Source: Falsiroseomonas algicola
GTDB lineage: Bacteria > Pseudomonadota > Alphaproteobacteria > Acetobacterales > Acetobacteraceae
Direction of reading: 5' to 3'
Assembly (NCBI RefSeq): GCF_011040385.1
Contig: NZ_JAAIKB010000016.1
Location: 35,344 to 99,343, forward strand
DNA length: 64,000 nt
Part shown: one piece after another, positions 24,891 to 33,220 of the stretch
How the letters are laid out: the number at the start of each line of letters is the position of its first letter
Position numbering within the stretch: position 1 is the stretch's first letter
Made by a program: the position numbers and the translations under genes
Notes under the pieces: model-generated
What the model was told of the DNA's origin: nothing
Seen by the model: the letters and a program-made list of their open reading frames with translations, nothing else
The model's database searches: none

Positions 24891-24936
24891 GGCGCGGCGG
24901 TCCCGGGTCTGGCCATCGGGGTGCCGCCCGGGCAGT

Positions 24937-25128
24937 TCAGAACTTCGCCGGCCAGGGCTTCTGGCCGCGTTCGTCCGCCAGTTCCTGCAGGCGCTTCAGC
25001 ATCTCCCGCTTCTCCGGCGTGCGGCGCCGGCCGGAATTCATCATCGCCTCCGCGGGCGGGATGACGACGCCTTCGGCGAGTTTCTGCAGGATCTGCGCCC
25101 GGCGCTCGGCAGGGGTGATGCGGTTCAA
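24937..25128 (-). CDS. 63-aa basic protein coupled to a nucleotidyltransferase gene
   Basis: This 63-aa protein starts at ATG 25128 and overlaps the stop of the upstream nucleotidyltransferase gene by 4 bp (ATGA). The product is helical and charged: 'ITPAERRAQILQKLAEG', 'PPAEAMMNSGRRRTPEKREM' and 'LKRLQELADERG'. It has no membrane segment. Size, charge and translational coupling to a nucleotidyltransferase fit the small partner of a toxin-antitoxin pair, but no family was recognised and this remains inference. Confidence 0.6.
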   Translation of the reverse strand: MNRITPAERRAQILQKLAEGVVIPPAEAMMNSGRRRTPEKREMLKRLQELADERGQKPWPAKF

Positions 25129-25709
25129 GGCGTCTCCCCTTTCCTGGGGCTGGGAGTGGCAAGGGCGCCAAAATCTGGCTCGGTGCCGATATCCTGCAGA
25201 ATGCGCCGCTTCACGTAGGTTTCGTCAAGCCCGACGGCAAGCGCCATCAGGGCTCGCAACTGGTCCGCCAGTTCCGCGTCCCGCCGGTCGGAAGCCTCCC
25301 ACTGTCCGTAGCGATCGATGATGATCTCCTCGATCGGCGCCATCAGGACGTCACCGGAGGGCATGCCGATGAACCGGATGCGCTTTCGGTCGCCGAGTCC
25401 GTCATAGTAGCGGGAGGAGACGCAATCGACGGCGATCGGGATGTCCGGGTGGAAGTAGCCCCCAAGCCGCCGTCCTGGCCGGTCCTCCCGCCGGAAGCCG
25501 ACCGTCTTCAGCGCCCGGTCCAGCGCCAGATCATCTGCGGAGACCAGGTCGAGGTCGCCGGAGGTGATGGCGCCAAGCGTGTCGAACTCCACCACAGCGC
25601 CACCGACCAGCACGGGCGGTGACCGGCCTTCCGCCAGCATCAGGGCGGAGGCCTTCGCCAGCAGGTCGAGCGCCGCCAGGAACTCCGGTCTGTAGTCCGG
25701 CGCGCTCAC
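25125..25709 (-). CDS. Nucleotidyltransferase-fold protein (AbiEii/DUF6036-like)
   Basis: This 194-aa protein has the minimal nucleotidyltransferase signature: 'PPVLVGGAVVEFDTLGAI' (the GG motif) and 'SGDLDLVSADD' (the D-x-D metal motif), followed by a strand with a third acidic residue in 'IPIAVDCVSS'. This layout matches AbiEii-like and DUF6036 stand-alone nucleotidyltransferases, several of which are toxins that modify tRNA or proteins. The start overlaps the stop of the uxaA/garD-like gene by 4 bp, and its stop overlaps the start of the 63-aa gene by 4 bp, so all three are translationally coupled. Confidence 0.7.
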   Translation of the reverse strand: MSAPDYRPEFLAALDLLAKASALMLAEGRSPPVLVGGAVVEFDTLGAITSGDLDLVSADDLALDRALKTVGFRREDRPGRRLGGYFHPDIPIAVDCVSSRYYDGLGDRKRIRFIGMPSGDVLMAPIEEIIIDRYGQWEASDRRDAELADQLRALMALAVGLDETYVKRRILQDIGTEPDFGALATPSPRKGETP

Positions 25710-27244
25710 ATCGTCGCGCCCAGTGTCCAGGGGGCGAACTCCGCCCCCCCGAAATCATACGCCTCGCTCTTCGTCCGCTCCCCGCTCGCCACCCGCAGGA
25801 TCAACTCGAAGATGCGCTGGCCGCATTCGGCCACGCTCTCCTCCCCCGTGACGATGCCGCCGCAATTGATGTCCATGTCCTCCGACATCCGCTCATACAT
25901 CGCGGAATTGGTCGCGAGCTTGATGGAGGGCGCGGGCTTGCAGCCGAAGACGCTGCCGCGGCCGGTGGTGAAGCAGACCATGTTGGCCCCGCCCGCCACC
26001 TGGCCCGTCGCCGCCACCGGGTCGTAGCCCGGCGTGTCCATGAAGACGAAGCCCTTCGCGGTCACGGGCTCCGCGTAACGATAGACCTCGACCAGATTGG
26101 TGCTGCCCGCCTTGGCCATGGCGCCGAGCGACTTCTCCAGGATGGTCGTCAGCCCGCCCGCCTTGTTGCCGGGGGAGGGGTTGGCGTTCATCTCGGCGCC
26201 CTCGCGCTCCGTATAGGCCTCCCACCACCGCATCAGCTCGACCAGCTTCTCGCCCACGTCGCGGGAGACGGCGCGGCGTGTCAGCAGATGCTCCGCGCCA
26301 TAGGTCTCCGGCGTCTCGGACAGGATCACGGTGCCGCCATGCCGCACCAGCAGGTCGCTCGCCACGCCGAGCGCCGGGTTGGCGGTGATGCCGGAATAGC
26401 CGTCCGACCCCCCGCATTGCAGGGCGAGCGTCAATTCGCTGGCCGGGATCGTCTCCCGCACCGCCTGATTGGATTCGGCCAGGACTTCGCGGACGAAGGC
26501 GATGCCGGCCTCCACGGTCTTCCGCGTGCCGCCCATCTCCTGGATATCCATGTTCCGCAGGCGCCCGGCAAGGCGCTGCTCCTCCAGCATGCCGCCGAGC
26601 TGGTTGACCTCGCAGCCGAGGCCGATGGCGATGACGTGGCTGAAATTCACATGGCGCGCGAAGCCCGCCAGCGTCCGGCGCAGCAGCTTCAGCGGCTCGC
26701 CCATCGTCATGCCGCAGCCCGTCTTGTGGGTCAGCGCCACCACCCCGTCCACATTCGGGAATTCGGCCAGGGGATCGGTGCCGGTGAAGGGGTTCTTCTT
26801 GAAGGCATCGGCGATCAGCTCCGCCACATGGGCGGAGCAGTTCACGGAGGTGACGATGCCGATGTAGTTGCGCGTCGCCGCCCGGCCATCGGCGCGGCGG
26901 AAGCCCTGGAAGGTGGCGGCGGGCGTGATCAGCCCGGTCGGCTTCGCATCGACGCCCCAGGCATAGTCCTTGGCGAAGTCGCCCATGGCGCAGTTGTGGG
27001 TGTGCACCCAGTCCCCGGGCTGGATCACCTCCGTCGCGAAGCCGATGATCTGGCCGTAGCGCCGGATCGGCTCCCCCACCGCATGGGCGCGCACGGCCAC
27101 CTTGTGGCCCGGCGGCACGCGCTTCTCGCCGCGCACTGCGATGCCGCCCTCCACCGGCGTGCCGGGCGGCAGGCCGATGCGGGCGATCACCACGCTGTCA
27201 TCGGCGGCCAGGCGGATGGTGGGGGGCAGGGTGCGGGCGTCCAT
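25706..27244 (-). CDS. UxaA/GarD-family sugar-acid dehydratase (altronate/galactarate type)
   Basis: This 512-aa protein joins the N-terminal SAF-like domain ('VVIARIGLPPGTPVEGG', 'VRAHAVGEPIRRYGQIIGFA', 'GDWVHTHNCAMGDF') to the large C-terminal dehydratase domain ('GVVALTHKTGCGMTMG', 'LALQCGGSDGYSGITANPAL', 'TGRGSVFGCKPAPSIKLATN'). Altronate and galactarate dehydratases of this type are Fe-dependent and produce 2-keto-3-deoxy acids. The cysteines in 'KTGCGM', 'LQCGGSD' and 'VFGCKP' are the expected metal ligands. It is a second sugar-acid dehydratase close to, but on the opposite strand from, the IlvD-SDR-FAH genes. A nucleotidyltransferase gene is attached to its 3' end by ATGA overlap. Confidence 0.88.
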   Translation of the reverse strand: MDARTLPPTIRLAADDSVVIARIGLPPGTPVEGGIAVRGEKRVPPGHKVAVRAHAVGEPIRRYGQIIGFATEVIQPGDWVHTHNCAMGDFAKDYAWGVDAKPTGLITPAATFQGFRRADGRAATRNYIGIVTSVNCSAHVAELIADAFKKNPFTGTDPLAEFPNVDGVVALTHKTGCGMTMGEPLKLLRRTLAGFARHVNFSHVIAIGLGCEVNQLGGMLEEQRLAGRLRNMDIQEMGGTRKTVEAGIAFVREVLAESNQAVRETIPASELTLALQCGGSDGYSGITANPALGVASDLLVRHGGTVILSETPETYGAEHLLTRRAVSRDVGEKLVELMRWWEAYTEREGAEMNANPSPGNKAGGLTTILEKSLGAMAKAGSTNLVEVYRYAEPVTAKGFVFMDTPGYDPVAATGQVAGGANMVCFTTGRGSVFGCKPAPSIKLATNSAMYERMSEDMDINCGGIVTGEESVAECGQRIFELILRVASGERTKSEAYDFGGAEFAPWTLGATM

Positions 27245-27306
27245 GGGGCTTCCTTCCTCGTTCCCCGCAGCATAGGGCGCGGACCCCGCCCGCCAAAAGG
27301 GCGCAC

Positions 27307-30300
27307 TCAGGCGGCGGGGCGCGCCGCCAGCGCGGGCACCGGTACCGCCGGCAGTTCAAGCACCGCCACCCCTGGCTGCCGCGCCGCCAGCGCCGCCAGA
27401 TGCGCGTGGTGCGTGAACAGGATCACCTGCGTCACCTGCCCCAGCTGGCGCAGCAGCGTGATGGCGGACGCCGCGCGCCCATCGTCGAAGGTCGCCAGCA
27501 GATCATCCGCGATGAAGGGCAGGGGCTCCGCCGCGGCCGCATGCGCCTCGATCGCCGCGACCCGCAGCGCCAGGTAGAGCTGGTCCCGCGTCCCCTCGCT
27601 CAGCTGGTCGATCGGGCAGGCGCTGCCATCCGCGCGCACGGCCTGCAGCAGGGTGCGGCCGTCATCCTGCTCCTCGGCCGCCAGCCGGGTGTAGCGCCCG
27701 GCGGTCAGCAGGGCGAAGTGATGGGTGGCGGCGCGCAGCATCGGGCCCTGCTGGTCCTGGCGCAGCCGCTCGATCCCCGCCTTCAGCAGGCGCCGCGCCA
27801 GGTGGAGCCGGGCGTAGCGCTCCGCGGCTTCCTGCGCGTCCGCCAGGTGCTGCTGCATGTCCTGCGCATGCGCCGCCGCGTCCCGCCCCGCCTCCAGCGC
27901 CGAGAGCCGCGCCCGCGCGGCCTGCTGTTCGGCGCCGAGTTCCGTGCGGCGATGGCCAAGCTCCGCCTGTCGCCGCTCGATCGCTTCCAGCCGCAGCGCG
28001 GCCTGGTCGGGGTCGAAGCCCTCCACCTCCTCCCGCAGCTGGGCCTCGGGCAGGCCCTCGCCCTGCACATGCAGGGAGGCTCGGAGCGCCGCCACGCTCT
28101 CTGCCAAGGCGCCGCGCCGCGCCGCCTGGCGCACCGCCTCCTCCAGCGCGGGCAGGCCATCCGTGCCGGCCAGGGCGTGCAGCCCGCCGAGTGCCGCCTC
28201 CGCCCGCCGCGCCGCGGCCCTTGCCGCTTCCGCCGCCGCCGTCCTTTCCCGGATCTGGACCTGAAGCCCCTCCGCCGAGGCCTCCGCCTGGCGCGCCGCC
28301 GCGAGCCGCCGCGTCAGCTGGGCGGACAGGGGAAAGGCCTGCCCATCCCCCACCGCTTCCCCGAGCGCCGCCGCGAGCGCCAGTGTCTCCCGCCCGAAGC
28401 TGGCCACCGAGGCCTCCATCGCCTCGATTCGCGTGGCGTTGGACTGCCAGGCGGTCGCGGCTTCCGCCACCGCGCCCCAGGCGGCCAGCGCCGCCTCCAC
28501 CGCCTCCACCCCCGCCGTCGCGGGCAGGCCGAGCGCCAGCAATGCGGGCTGCCAGGCGCCGTCGGAATCGGCCAGCGCCGACGCGGCCTGGTCGCGTGCG
28601 GCGCGGGCTTCCTCCAATCGCTCGGCGGCCAGGCGCAGCGCCTCCGCCCTTTCGCGATGCGCGGCCTCCGCCGCCTCCGCCGCCGCGCAGGCTTCCGTGG
28701 CCTCCGCCAGCAGCGGCGCCAGTTCCGGCGCGGCGGGCGGAGTGGGCAGCAGGGGCAGCAGCGCGGCGCGGGCGGCATCGCGGCGCGCCGCGGCCTCCTC
28801 CCGCTGCTGGCGCAGCGCGGCGGCGCGCTCCATGAGGTCCAGCACCTTCGCCCGCGCCTCGCGCCATTGCAGCATGGCGGGCGGGGAGGCGGGGGTGATG
28901 CCGGCGGGCGCCCAGAGGTCCTGCCAGGCCTGCGCTGCCGCCGCCGCACCCTCCCACGCCGCCGCCGCGGCGGCGGACAGCGCCGGATGGCGGTCCCGCA
29001 GCAAGGCAAGGCGCGCCTGCTGCGTCGCGTACTCGGTGACGCGCCCCGCATCGTCGGCGCGGGCATCGGCGAGCCGGTCGGCGGCGTCGCGCAGGGCCTC
29101 GAACACCTCGGCCGGGGCGCCGGCGGGAAGGGTCGTCCATTCCCCCGGCGCCGGGGCCGCGCCGCCTTCAAGCTGGCGGCGGATCAACCGCCAGGCGGCA
29201 TCGCGGCGGGCGCGGCTTTCGGCGATGGCGGCGGGGGTGGGCACCGTCTCCCCGCGCGCGATGCGGGCCAGCGCCTCCTCCAGCGCCGCCATCTCCGCCG
29301 CCGCGCTCTCCAGCGCCCGGCCGGCTTCCTCCGCCGCCTGCGTGGCGGCCGCCATGGCCCGCGCGGCTTCCTCCGCCGTGGCCGGCAGGGGCAGGCGGCA
29401 GGCGGCGAGCGCGGCCGCATCCCCCGTCCAGAGGTCCAGCGCCGCCAGCGCCGCCGCGGCCCGCCTCTCCGCCTCCGCGGCTTCCCGCGCCAGGCGGGCG
29501 ACCTCCCTGTCCATCGGCCCTTCGGCGCGGACGGCATCGATGGCGCGGCGCAGCGCGGCGGCGGGCGCCGGCGGGGGGGAGGCCAGCAGCGCCTGCCGCG
29601 CCTGTTCATGGCGCCGTTCCGCCCCGCGCAGCGCCGTGGTCGCGCCTTCCAGCCGGGCCAGCAGCGTGGTGCGGCTGCGCAGCAGGCGCTGCGCGGCCTC
29701 GCGCTCCGCGGCGCGCGGCAATGCCTCCCGTGCCCGCCCCGGCGGCAGGTCGAGCCCGAGGCGTTCCGCCGCGGCGGCCATGCGCTGCGCCTGTTCCGCC
29801 GCCGCCTGCCGCACCCCGGGCAGGTCGCCCTGCGCGCCGAGTGCCGTCGCGCGTGCCATCGCCAGCGCATCGATCGCGTCCTGCCGCGCCAGCACGGCGG
29901 CGTCGCGGGGCAGTGCCGCGAGCTGATCCGCCAGGCGCCGCGCCGCCGCATCCTCCCGCGCTTCGTCCTCCGCCGCCTTGCGCAGCGCGGCGGTCAGGCG
30001 GGCCAGGGTCTCCGCCGCATCGGCGGGCAGGGCAGGGGCCTCGGCCAGGGGCGCCAACTCCGCCACCTCCTCCGCCAGGCGGCGGAGCAGCGGCGCCACG
30101 GCGCGGGCGCGGCGAAGCCGAAGCTCCTCCCGCTTCAGCGTCGCCTCCTCCGCGATGATCCCGGCGAGGTCCGCCTCCGCGCGCCGCACCGCCTCCCGCG
30201 CCTCCTGCCACTCGGCGGGGCGGATGGTCGCGGCATCCAGGGCGCGCTGCGCGGCAGCGAAGGCATCGGCGGCGGCGGGCAGGCGTCGGCTGCGGTGGCG

Positions 30301-30819
30301 GGTGCCGTGCAGCTCATCCGCCTGGCGGTCCAGCCGGGCGAGGGCCTGCTGCAGCCGCGGGACGCCCATGCCGGCCAGCAACCCCTCGCCGGCGCCGCCG
30401 CCGCCTTCCGCCAGCGCCCGCCCGTGTTCGCGCAAGCCCGCGCCATCCAGGCCGAAGGTGTCGCGGAACCGCTCCCGCCCCACGCCGCCGAGGAAGCGCT
30501 CCAGCGCGGCCTCCGGCAATGGCGTCTCATCCGGCGCCATCAGCGTGTTCTGCCTGCCCTTGCGGCGGAGGAAGCTGGCCCGCGTGCCGTCCCGCCCCAT
30601 CACGGTGATGCCGAGGCGGAGCTTGCCTGTCTCGTGCAGGAAGGCGTGGGCGCTGTTGTGGGGGAAGCCGTAGAGCGCATCGCCGATGGCGGACAGCGCG
30701 GTGGATTTCCCCGCCTCGTTCGCCCCCAGCACGACATGCAGCGCGGCATGCTCCGGGAAGTCGAGCCGCACATCGGTCAGGTGCCCGTAGCGCAGCAGGT
30801 CGAGCGTGAGGAGGCGCAT
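27307..30819 (-). CDS. yhaN: YhaN-type AAA ATPase (SbcC/Rad50-like)
   Basis: This 1170-aa protein has an N-terminal Walker A ('VVLGANEAGKSTALSAIG', about residues 29-46), a very long Ala/Arg/Glu-rich coiled-coil region (about 170-1000) and a C-terminal ATPase half with the signature 'LSEGTRDQLYLALRVAA' and Walker B 'LPFIADDLLATFDD'. This is the Rad50/SbcC plan. I see no CxxC zinc hook at the coiled-coil apex, which agrees with the YhaN subfamily. Its start overlaps the stop of the partner nuclease gene yhaO by one base (TGATG). The pair probably processes DNA ends or structures. Confidence 0.88.
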   Translation of the reverse strand: MRLLTLDLLRYGHLTDVRLDFPEHAALHVVLGANEAGKSTALSAIGDALYGFPHNSAHAFLHETGKLRLGITVMGRDGTRASFLRRKGRQNTLMAPDETPLPEAALERFLGGVGRERFRDTFGLDGAGLREHGRALAEGGGGAGEGLLAGMGVPRLQQALARLDRQADELHGTRHRSRRLPAAADAFAAAQRALDAATIRPAEWQEAREAVRRAEADLAGIIAEEATLKREELRLRRARAVAPLLRRLAEEVAELAPLAEAPALPADAAETLARLTAALRKAAEDEAREDAAARRLADQLAALPRDAAVLARQDAIDALAMARATALGAQGDLPGVRQAAAEQAQRMAAAAERLGLDLPPGRAREALPRAAEREAAQRLLRSRTTLLARLEGATTALRGAERRHEQARQALLASPPPAPAAALRRAIDAVRAEGPMDREVARLAREAAEAERRAAAALAALDLWTGDAAALAACRLPLPATAEEAARAMAAATQAAEEAGRALESAAAEMAALEEALARIARGETVPTPAAIAESRARRDAAWRLIRRQLEGGAAPAPGEWTTLPAGAPAEVFEALRDAADRLADARADDAGRVTEYATQQARLALLRDRHPALSAAAAAAWEGAAAAAQAWQDLWAPAGITPASPPAMLQWREARAKVLDLMERAAALRQQREEAAARRDAARAALLPLLPTPPAAPELAPLLAEATEACAAAEAAEAAHRERAEALRLAAERLEEARAARDQAASALADSDGAWQPALLALGLPATAGVEAVEAALAAWGAVAEAATAWQSNATRIEAMEASVASFGRETLALAAALGEAVGDGQAFPLSAQLTRRLAAARQAEASAEGLQVQIRERTAAAEAARAAARRAEAALGGLHALAGTDGLPALEEAVRQAARRGALAESVAALRASLHVQGEGLPEAQLREEVEGFDPDQAALRLEAIERRQAELGHRRTELGAEQQAARARLSALEAGRDAAAHAQDMQQHLADAQEAAERYARLHLARRLLKAGIERLRQDQQGPMLRAATHHFALLTAGRYTRLAAEEQDDGRTLLQAVRADGSACPIDQLSEGTRDQLYLALRVAAIEAHAAAAEPLPFIADDLLATFDDGRAASAITLLRQLGQVTQVILFTHHAHLAALAARQPGVAVLELPAVPVPALAARPAA

Positions 30820-32042
30820 CAGCCGCGTTCCTGCGCGATGGCGGCTTCCACCGCGTCCCAGGCCTCATCCGCCAGTCGCGCCAGCTTCAGAACGTCATCC
30901 GGCCAATCGAGCGTCGCGCGGCCCGGTGCCGGCACCCTGGCCCGCACCGAGCCAAGCTCCTCCAGCAGCTCGCGGCGCAGCGCCTCATCCTCCAGCGCCG
31001 TCAGGAAGGCCGCGCGGAGCGGTGCGAGCGCCCCGGCATCCATCGTGCGGGGCGGGCGCGTCTGCAGCTTGATCTTCTCCAGCCACAGGCTGCCCTCGGC
31101 CTCGATCGCGGCGGAGGCGCACCAGGCGGCGATGTCGTCATGGCGGTCGGGAAGCAGGGCGTGCAGCGGCGTCTCCCCGGCGATCGTCACGCGTGCCAGC
31201 AGCGCCCGCCCTTCCGCCGCGGCCAATGCCGCCGACACCGCGGCGCCGGTGCGCGCGATCAGCGTCGCCTCGTCGGCGCCGCTGGCATCGACGCTCAGCG
31301 ACACCCAGCGCAGGCAATCGACGCTGCGATGCTCCACGGCCGTGATGGCGCCATCCTCCACGGTGACCAGGGTGCAGCCCTTGGCGCCCGTCTCCCGCGC
31401 GTGCCGCCCCTGGAGGTTGCCGGGAAAGACGATCCAGGGCCGTTCATGCAGCACCTGGCGCAGATGGATGTGGCCGAGCGCCCAGTAGTCATAGCCCTTG
31501 TCCCGCAACGCCTGCGGCGTGCAGGGGGCATAGGTCGCGTGCTCCCCTGGATCGTCGCCGGAGGTGTGCAGCACGCCGATGTTGAGCAGGCCCGGCACGG
31601 GGTCGGGATAATCCTTCGAGAGGTCCTCCGGCACCGCGCGGTCCGGGAAGGAATGGCCATGCAGCGCGACGCCGAGTTCGGGGAGCCTGAACGTCTCGCA
31701 GCGGCGGGAGGAAAACTCGCGGACATTCGGCGGCGCGGGCAGGCGCTTCGTGATCAGCGACTGCGCATCATGGTTGCCGCGCAGCAGGAAGCAGGGCCGC
31801 GGCGCCAGGCGCTTCATCTGCTCCGCGAAGAAGAGCCCCGTCGAGAAATCCTTCCAGTCCCCGTCATAGAGGTCGCCCGCGATGATGACGAAGGCGACGT
31901 CTTCCGCGATCGCCAGGTCGATCATGGCGGCGAAGGCACGGCGGGTGCAGGCGCGGAGGTCGTCCCGCAGCGGCTCCGCCCGCGCCATCAGGCCGGCGAG
32001 CGGGCTGTCCAGGTGGATATCGGCCGCGTGCAGGAATTTCAT
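30819..32042 (-). CDS. yhaO: YhaO-type metallophosphoesterase (SbcD/Mre11-like nuclease)
   Basis: This 407-aa protein carries all calcineurin-type phosphoesterase motifs in order: 'FLHAADIHLDS', 'FVIIAGDLYDGDW', 'FLLRGNHDAQS', 'GVLHTSG' and 'ALGHIHLRQ'. These bind two Mn2+ ions in Mre11/SbcD nucleases. The C-terminal third is a capping domain without a known motif. The single-base overlap with the YhaN-type ATPase gene supports an obligate complex. The gene begins at ATG 32042, divergent from the HD-domain gene, with a 99-bp shared promoter region. Confidence 0.9.
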   Translation of the reverse strand: MKFLHAADIHLDSPLAGLMARAEPLRDDLRACTRRAFAAMIDLAIAEDVAFVIIAGDLYDGDWKDFSTGLFFAEQMKRLAPRPCFLLRGNHDAQSLITKRLPAPPNVREFSSRRCETFRLPELGVALHGHSFPDRAVPEDLSKDYPDPVPGLLNIGVLHTSGDDPGEHATYAPCTPQALRDKGYDYWALGHIHLRQVLHERPWIVFPGNLQGRHARETGAKGCTLVTVEDGAITAVEHRSVDCLRWVSLSVDASGADEATLIARTGAAVSAALAAAEGRALLARVTIAGETPLHALLPDRHDDIAAWCASAAIEAEGSLWLEKIKLQTRPPRTMDAGALAPLRAAFLTALEDEALRRELLEELGSVRARVPAPGRATLDWPDDVLKLARLADEAWDAVEAAIAQERG

Positions 32043-32141
32043 GCCGGTCCCGTGACAAAGGTTTCCCTTCCGTTTTCATCGCCCGGCTTGGCGCGGAGGG
32101 CAACCCCGCTATGAAGACGCGGTGTGAAGGGGGCCCGGCAG

Positions 32142-32762
32142 ATGGCGAAAGCGGCGAAGGAGGCTCGGGCCTGGGTGCGGCTGCCCTCGGGCCGGCGGCT
32201 CAACCTGCTGGCGCCCACCCCCTTCGACTGGACGGATGAGGATCTGGCCATCGGCCTGTCCCGCACCTTCCGCTGGGGCGGGCATTCCGTCTGGCCCGGC
32301 GCGCCGCTCTCCGTCGCGCAGCACTCCCTCGCCGTCCTGGCGCTGCGCCGCGCGGCCAGGCCCGCGCCCACCCGCGCGGAGGCGCGGCGCGAATTGCTGC
32401 ATGACGCCGAGGAGGGGCTGACGAATTTCGACTGCATCTCCCCCCTCAAGCCCTTCCTCGGCCCGGGTTTCCTCGCGCTGCAGGAGCGTCTGTCGGCGGT
32501 GATCGCCACCCGCTACGCGCTGCCCGCCTGGGAGGCCGAACAGAAGAAGCTCCACAAGAAGCTCGACATCGCCATGGCGGCGGCGGAGGCTGTGCATGTC
32601 GCGGGCTGGTCGGCCGCGGAGGTGCGCGCCACGCTCGGCATCCGCGCCGCGGTGATGCAGGCGGACCCGCTGGCCGCGATCCACGGGGGGGAGCCCTGGC
32701 GCCCCTGGCCGCCGGAGCTGGCGGCGGAACGTTTCCTGGCGACGCTGCGCGACCTCGCCTGA
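32142..32762 (+). CDS. HD-superfamily phosphohydrolase
   Basis: This 206-aa protein has an HD-type metal site: His in 'WGGHSVWPGAPLSVAQHSLA', 'ELLHDAEEGLTNFDC' (H-D) and further acidic residues in 'HKKLDIAMAAAEA'. This resembles the YfbR/HDDC-like nucleotide phosphohydrolases often annotated simply as HD domain proteins. I chose ATG 32142 because it has GGGGG eight bases upstream; GTG 32124 would add six residues. It is monocistronic or read with the DUF3297 gene 54 bp downstream. The substrate is unknown. Confidence 0.75.
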   Translation: MAKAAKEARAWVRLPSGRRLNLLAPTPFDWTDEDLAIGLSRTFRWGGHSVWPGAPLSVAQHSLAVLALRRAARPAPTRAEARRELLHDAEEGLTNFDCISPLKPFLGPGFLALQERLSAVIATRYALPAWEAEQKKLHKKLDIAMAAAEAVHVAGWSAAEVRATLGIRAAVMQADPLAAIHGGEPWRPWPPELAAERFLATLRDLA

Positions 32763-32816
32763 ACACCCCGAGCCTGAACCCTTGGCATCGGCGGCCTGCG
32801 GGGTTAGTGCAGCCGC

Positions 32817-33062
32817 ATGAGCGACACCCTGCCCGACCGCCTCTCCGTCGATCCGCGAAGCCCCTACTACCAGGAGGCGCTGCTGGCCCGCGGCGTCGGC
32901 ATCCGCTTCAACGGCACCGAGAAGACGAATGTCGAGGAATACTGCGTCAGCGAGGGCTGGGTGCGGGTGTCCGTCGGCAAGGCGGTGGACCGCCGCGGCA
33001 TGCCGCTGACGCTGAAGCTGAAGGGCACCGTCGAGCCCTATTTCCGCGACGAGCCCGCGTGA
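32817..33062 (+). CDS. DUF3297 family protein (81 aa)
   Basis: The sequence is a clear match to this short family as I know it: 'LPDRLSVDPRSPYYQEALLA', 'GVGIRFNGTEKTNVEEYCVS' and 'LTLKLKGTVEPYF'. It is a cytoplasmic protein without a known function, widely conserved in alpha- and gammaproteobacteria. The stop codon (33060-33062) is the first part of an inverted-repeat arm that recurs, in the opposite direction, at the stop of the convergent gene (33216-33218). Confidence 0.88.
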   Translation: MSDTLPDRLSVDPRSPYYQEALLARGVGIRFNGTEKTNVEEYCVSEGWVRVSVGKAVDRRGMPLTLKLKGTVEPYFRDEPA

Positions 33063-33220
33063 CCGTTTGAGAACAGCGGCGGGTCGGTTTCGCCGTTCTT
33101 TTCCGCCCTGAGTGCGTTGCAGGGCTTGCCGATGCAACCAGCATCGGCGGCGCCCAGCGCCTTCCCAGGCCGAAAAATCCCTGGCGAACCCTCAGCCGCC
33201 GCCATTCCCAAACGGTCACG
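33058..33220. repeat. Imperfect inverted repeat joining the stop codons of two convergent genes
   Basis: The left arm reads CGTGACCGTTTG then AGAACAGCGGCGG (33058-33082). The right arm, read on the minus strand from 33220, is CGTGACCGTTTG then GGAATGGCGGCGG. That is 22 of 25 identities; the first 12 bases are identical and include the TGA stop codon of each gene. Similarity continues weakly (GGTTTCGCC against GGTTCGCC). Between the arms are 113 bp without a gene. It could be a bidirectional terminator, or two copies of a short repeat family placed head-to-head. Confidence 0.7.

Noticed and set aside
25706..27244. A split pair of altronate/galactarate dehydratase subunits
   Set aside because: The frame is continuous and the SAF and dehydratase domains are joined, the normal single-chain arrangement for UxaA/GarD.
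27400..31488. Very long plus-strand open frame (over 1300 codons) opposite yhaN/yhaO
   Set aside because: It is an antisense shadow of very GC-rich codons: its translation is Arg/Gly/Gln-rich low-complexity sequence, while the minus strand encodes intact ATPase and nuclease motifs.
27307..32042. YhaN/YhaO pair as a new defence system
   Set aside because: Both match a widespread SbcCD-like pair with a known layout, and there are no defence-type genes around them.
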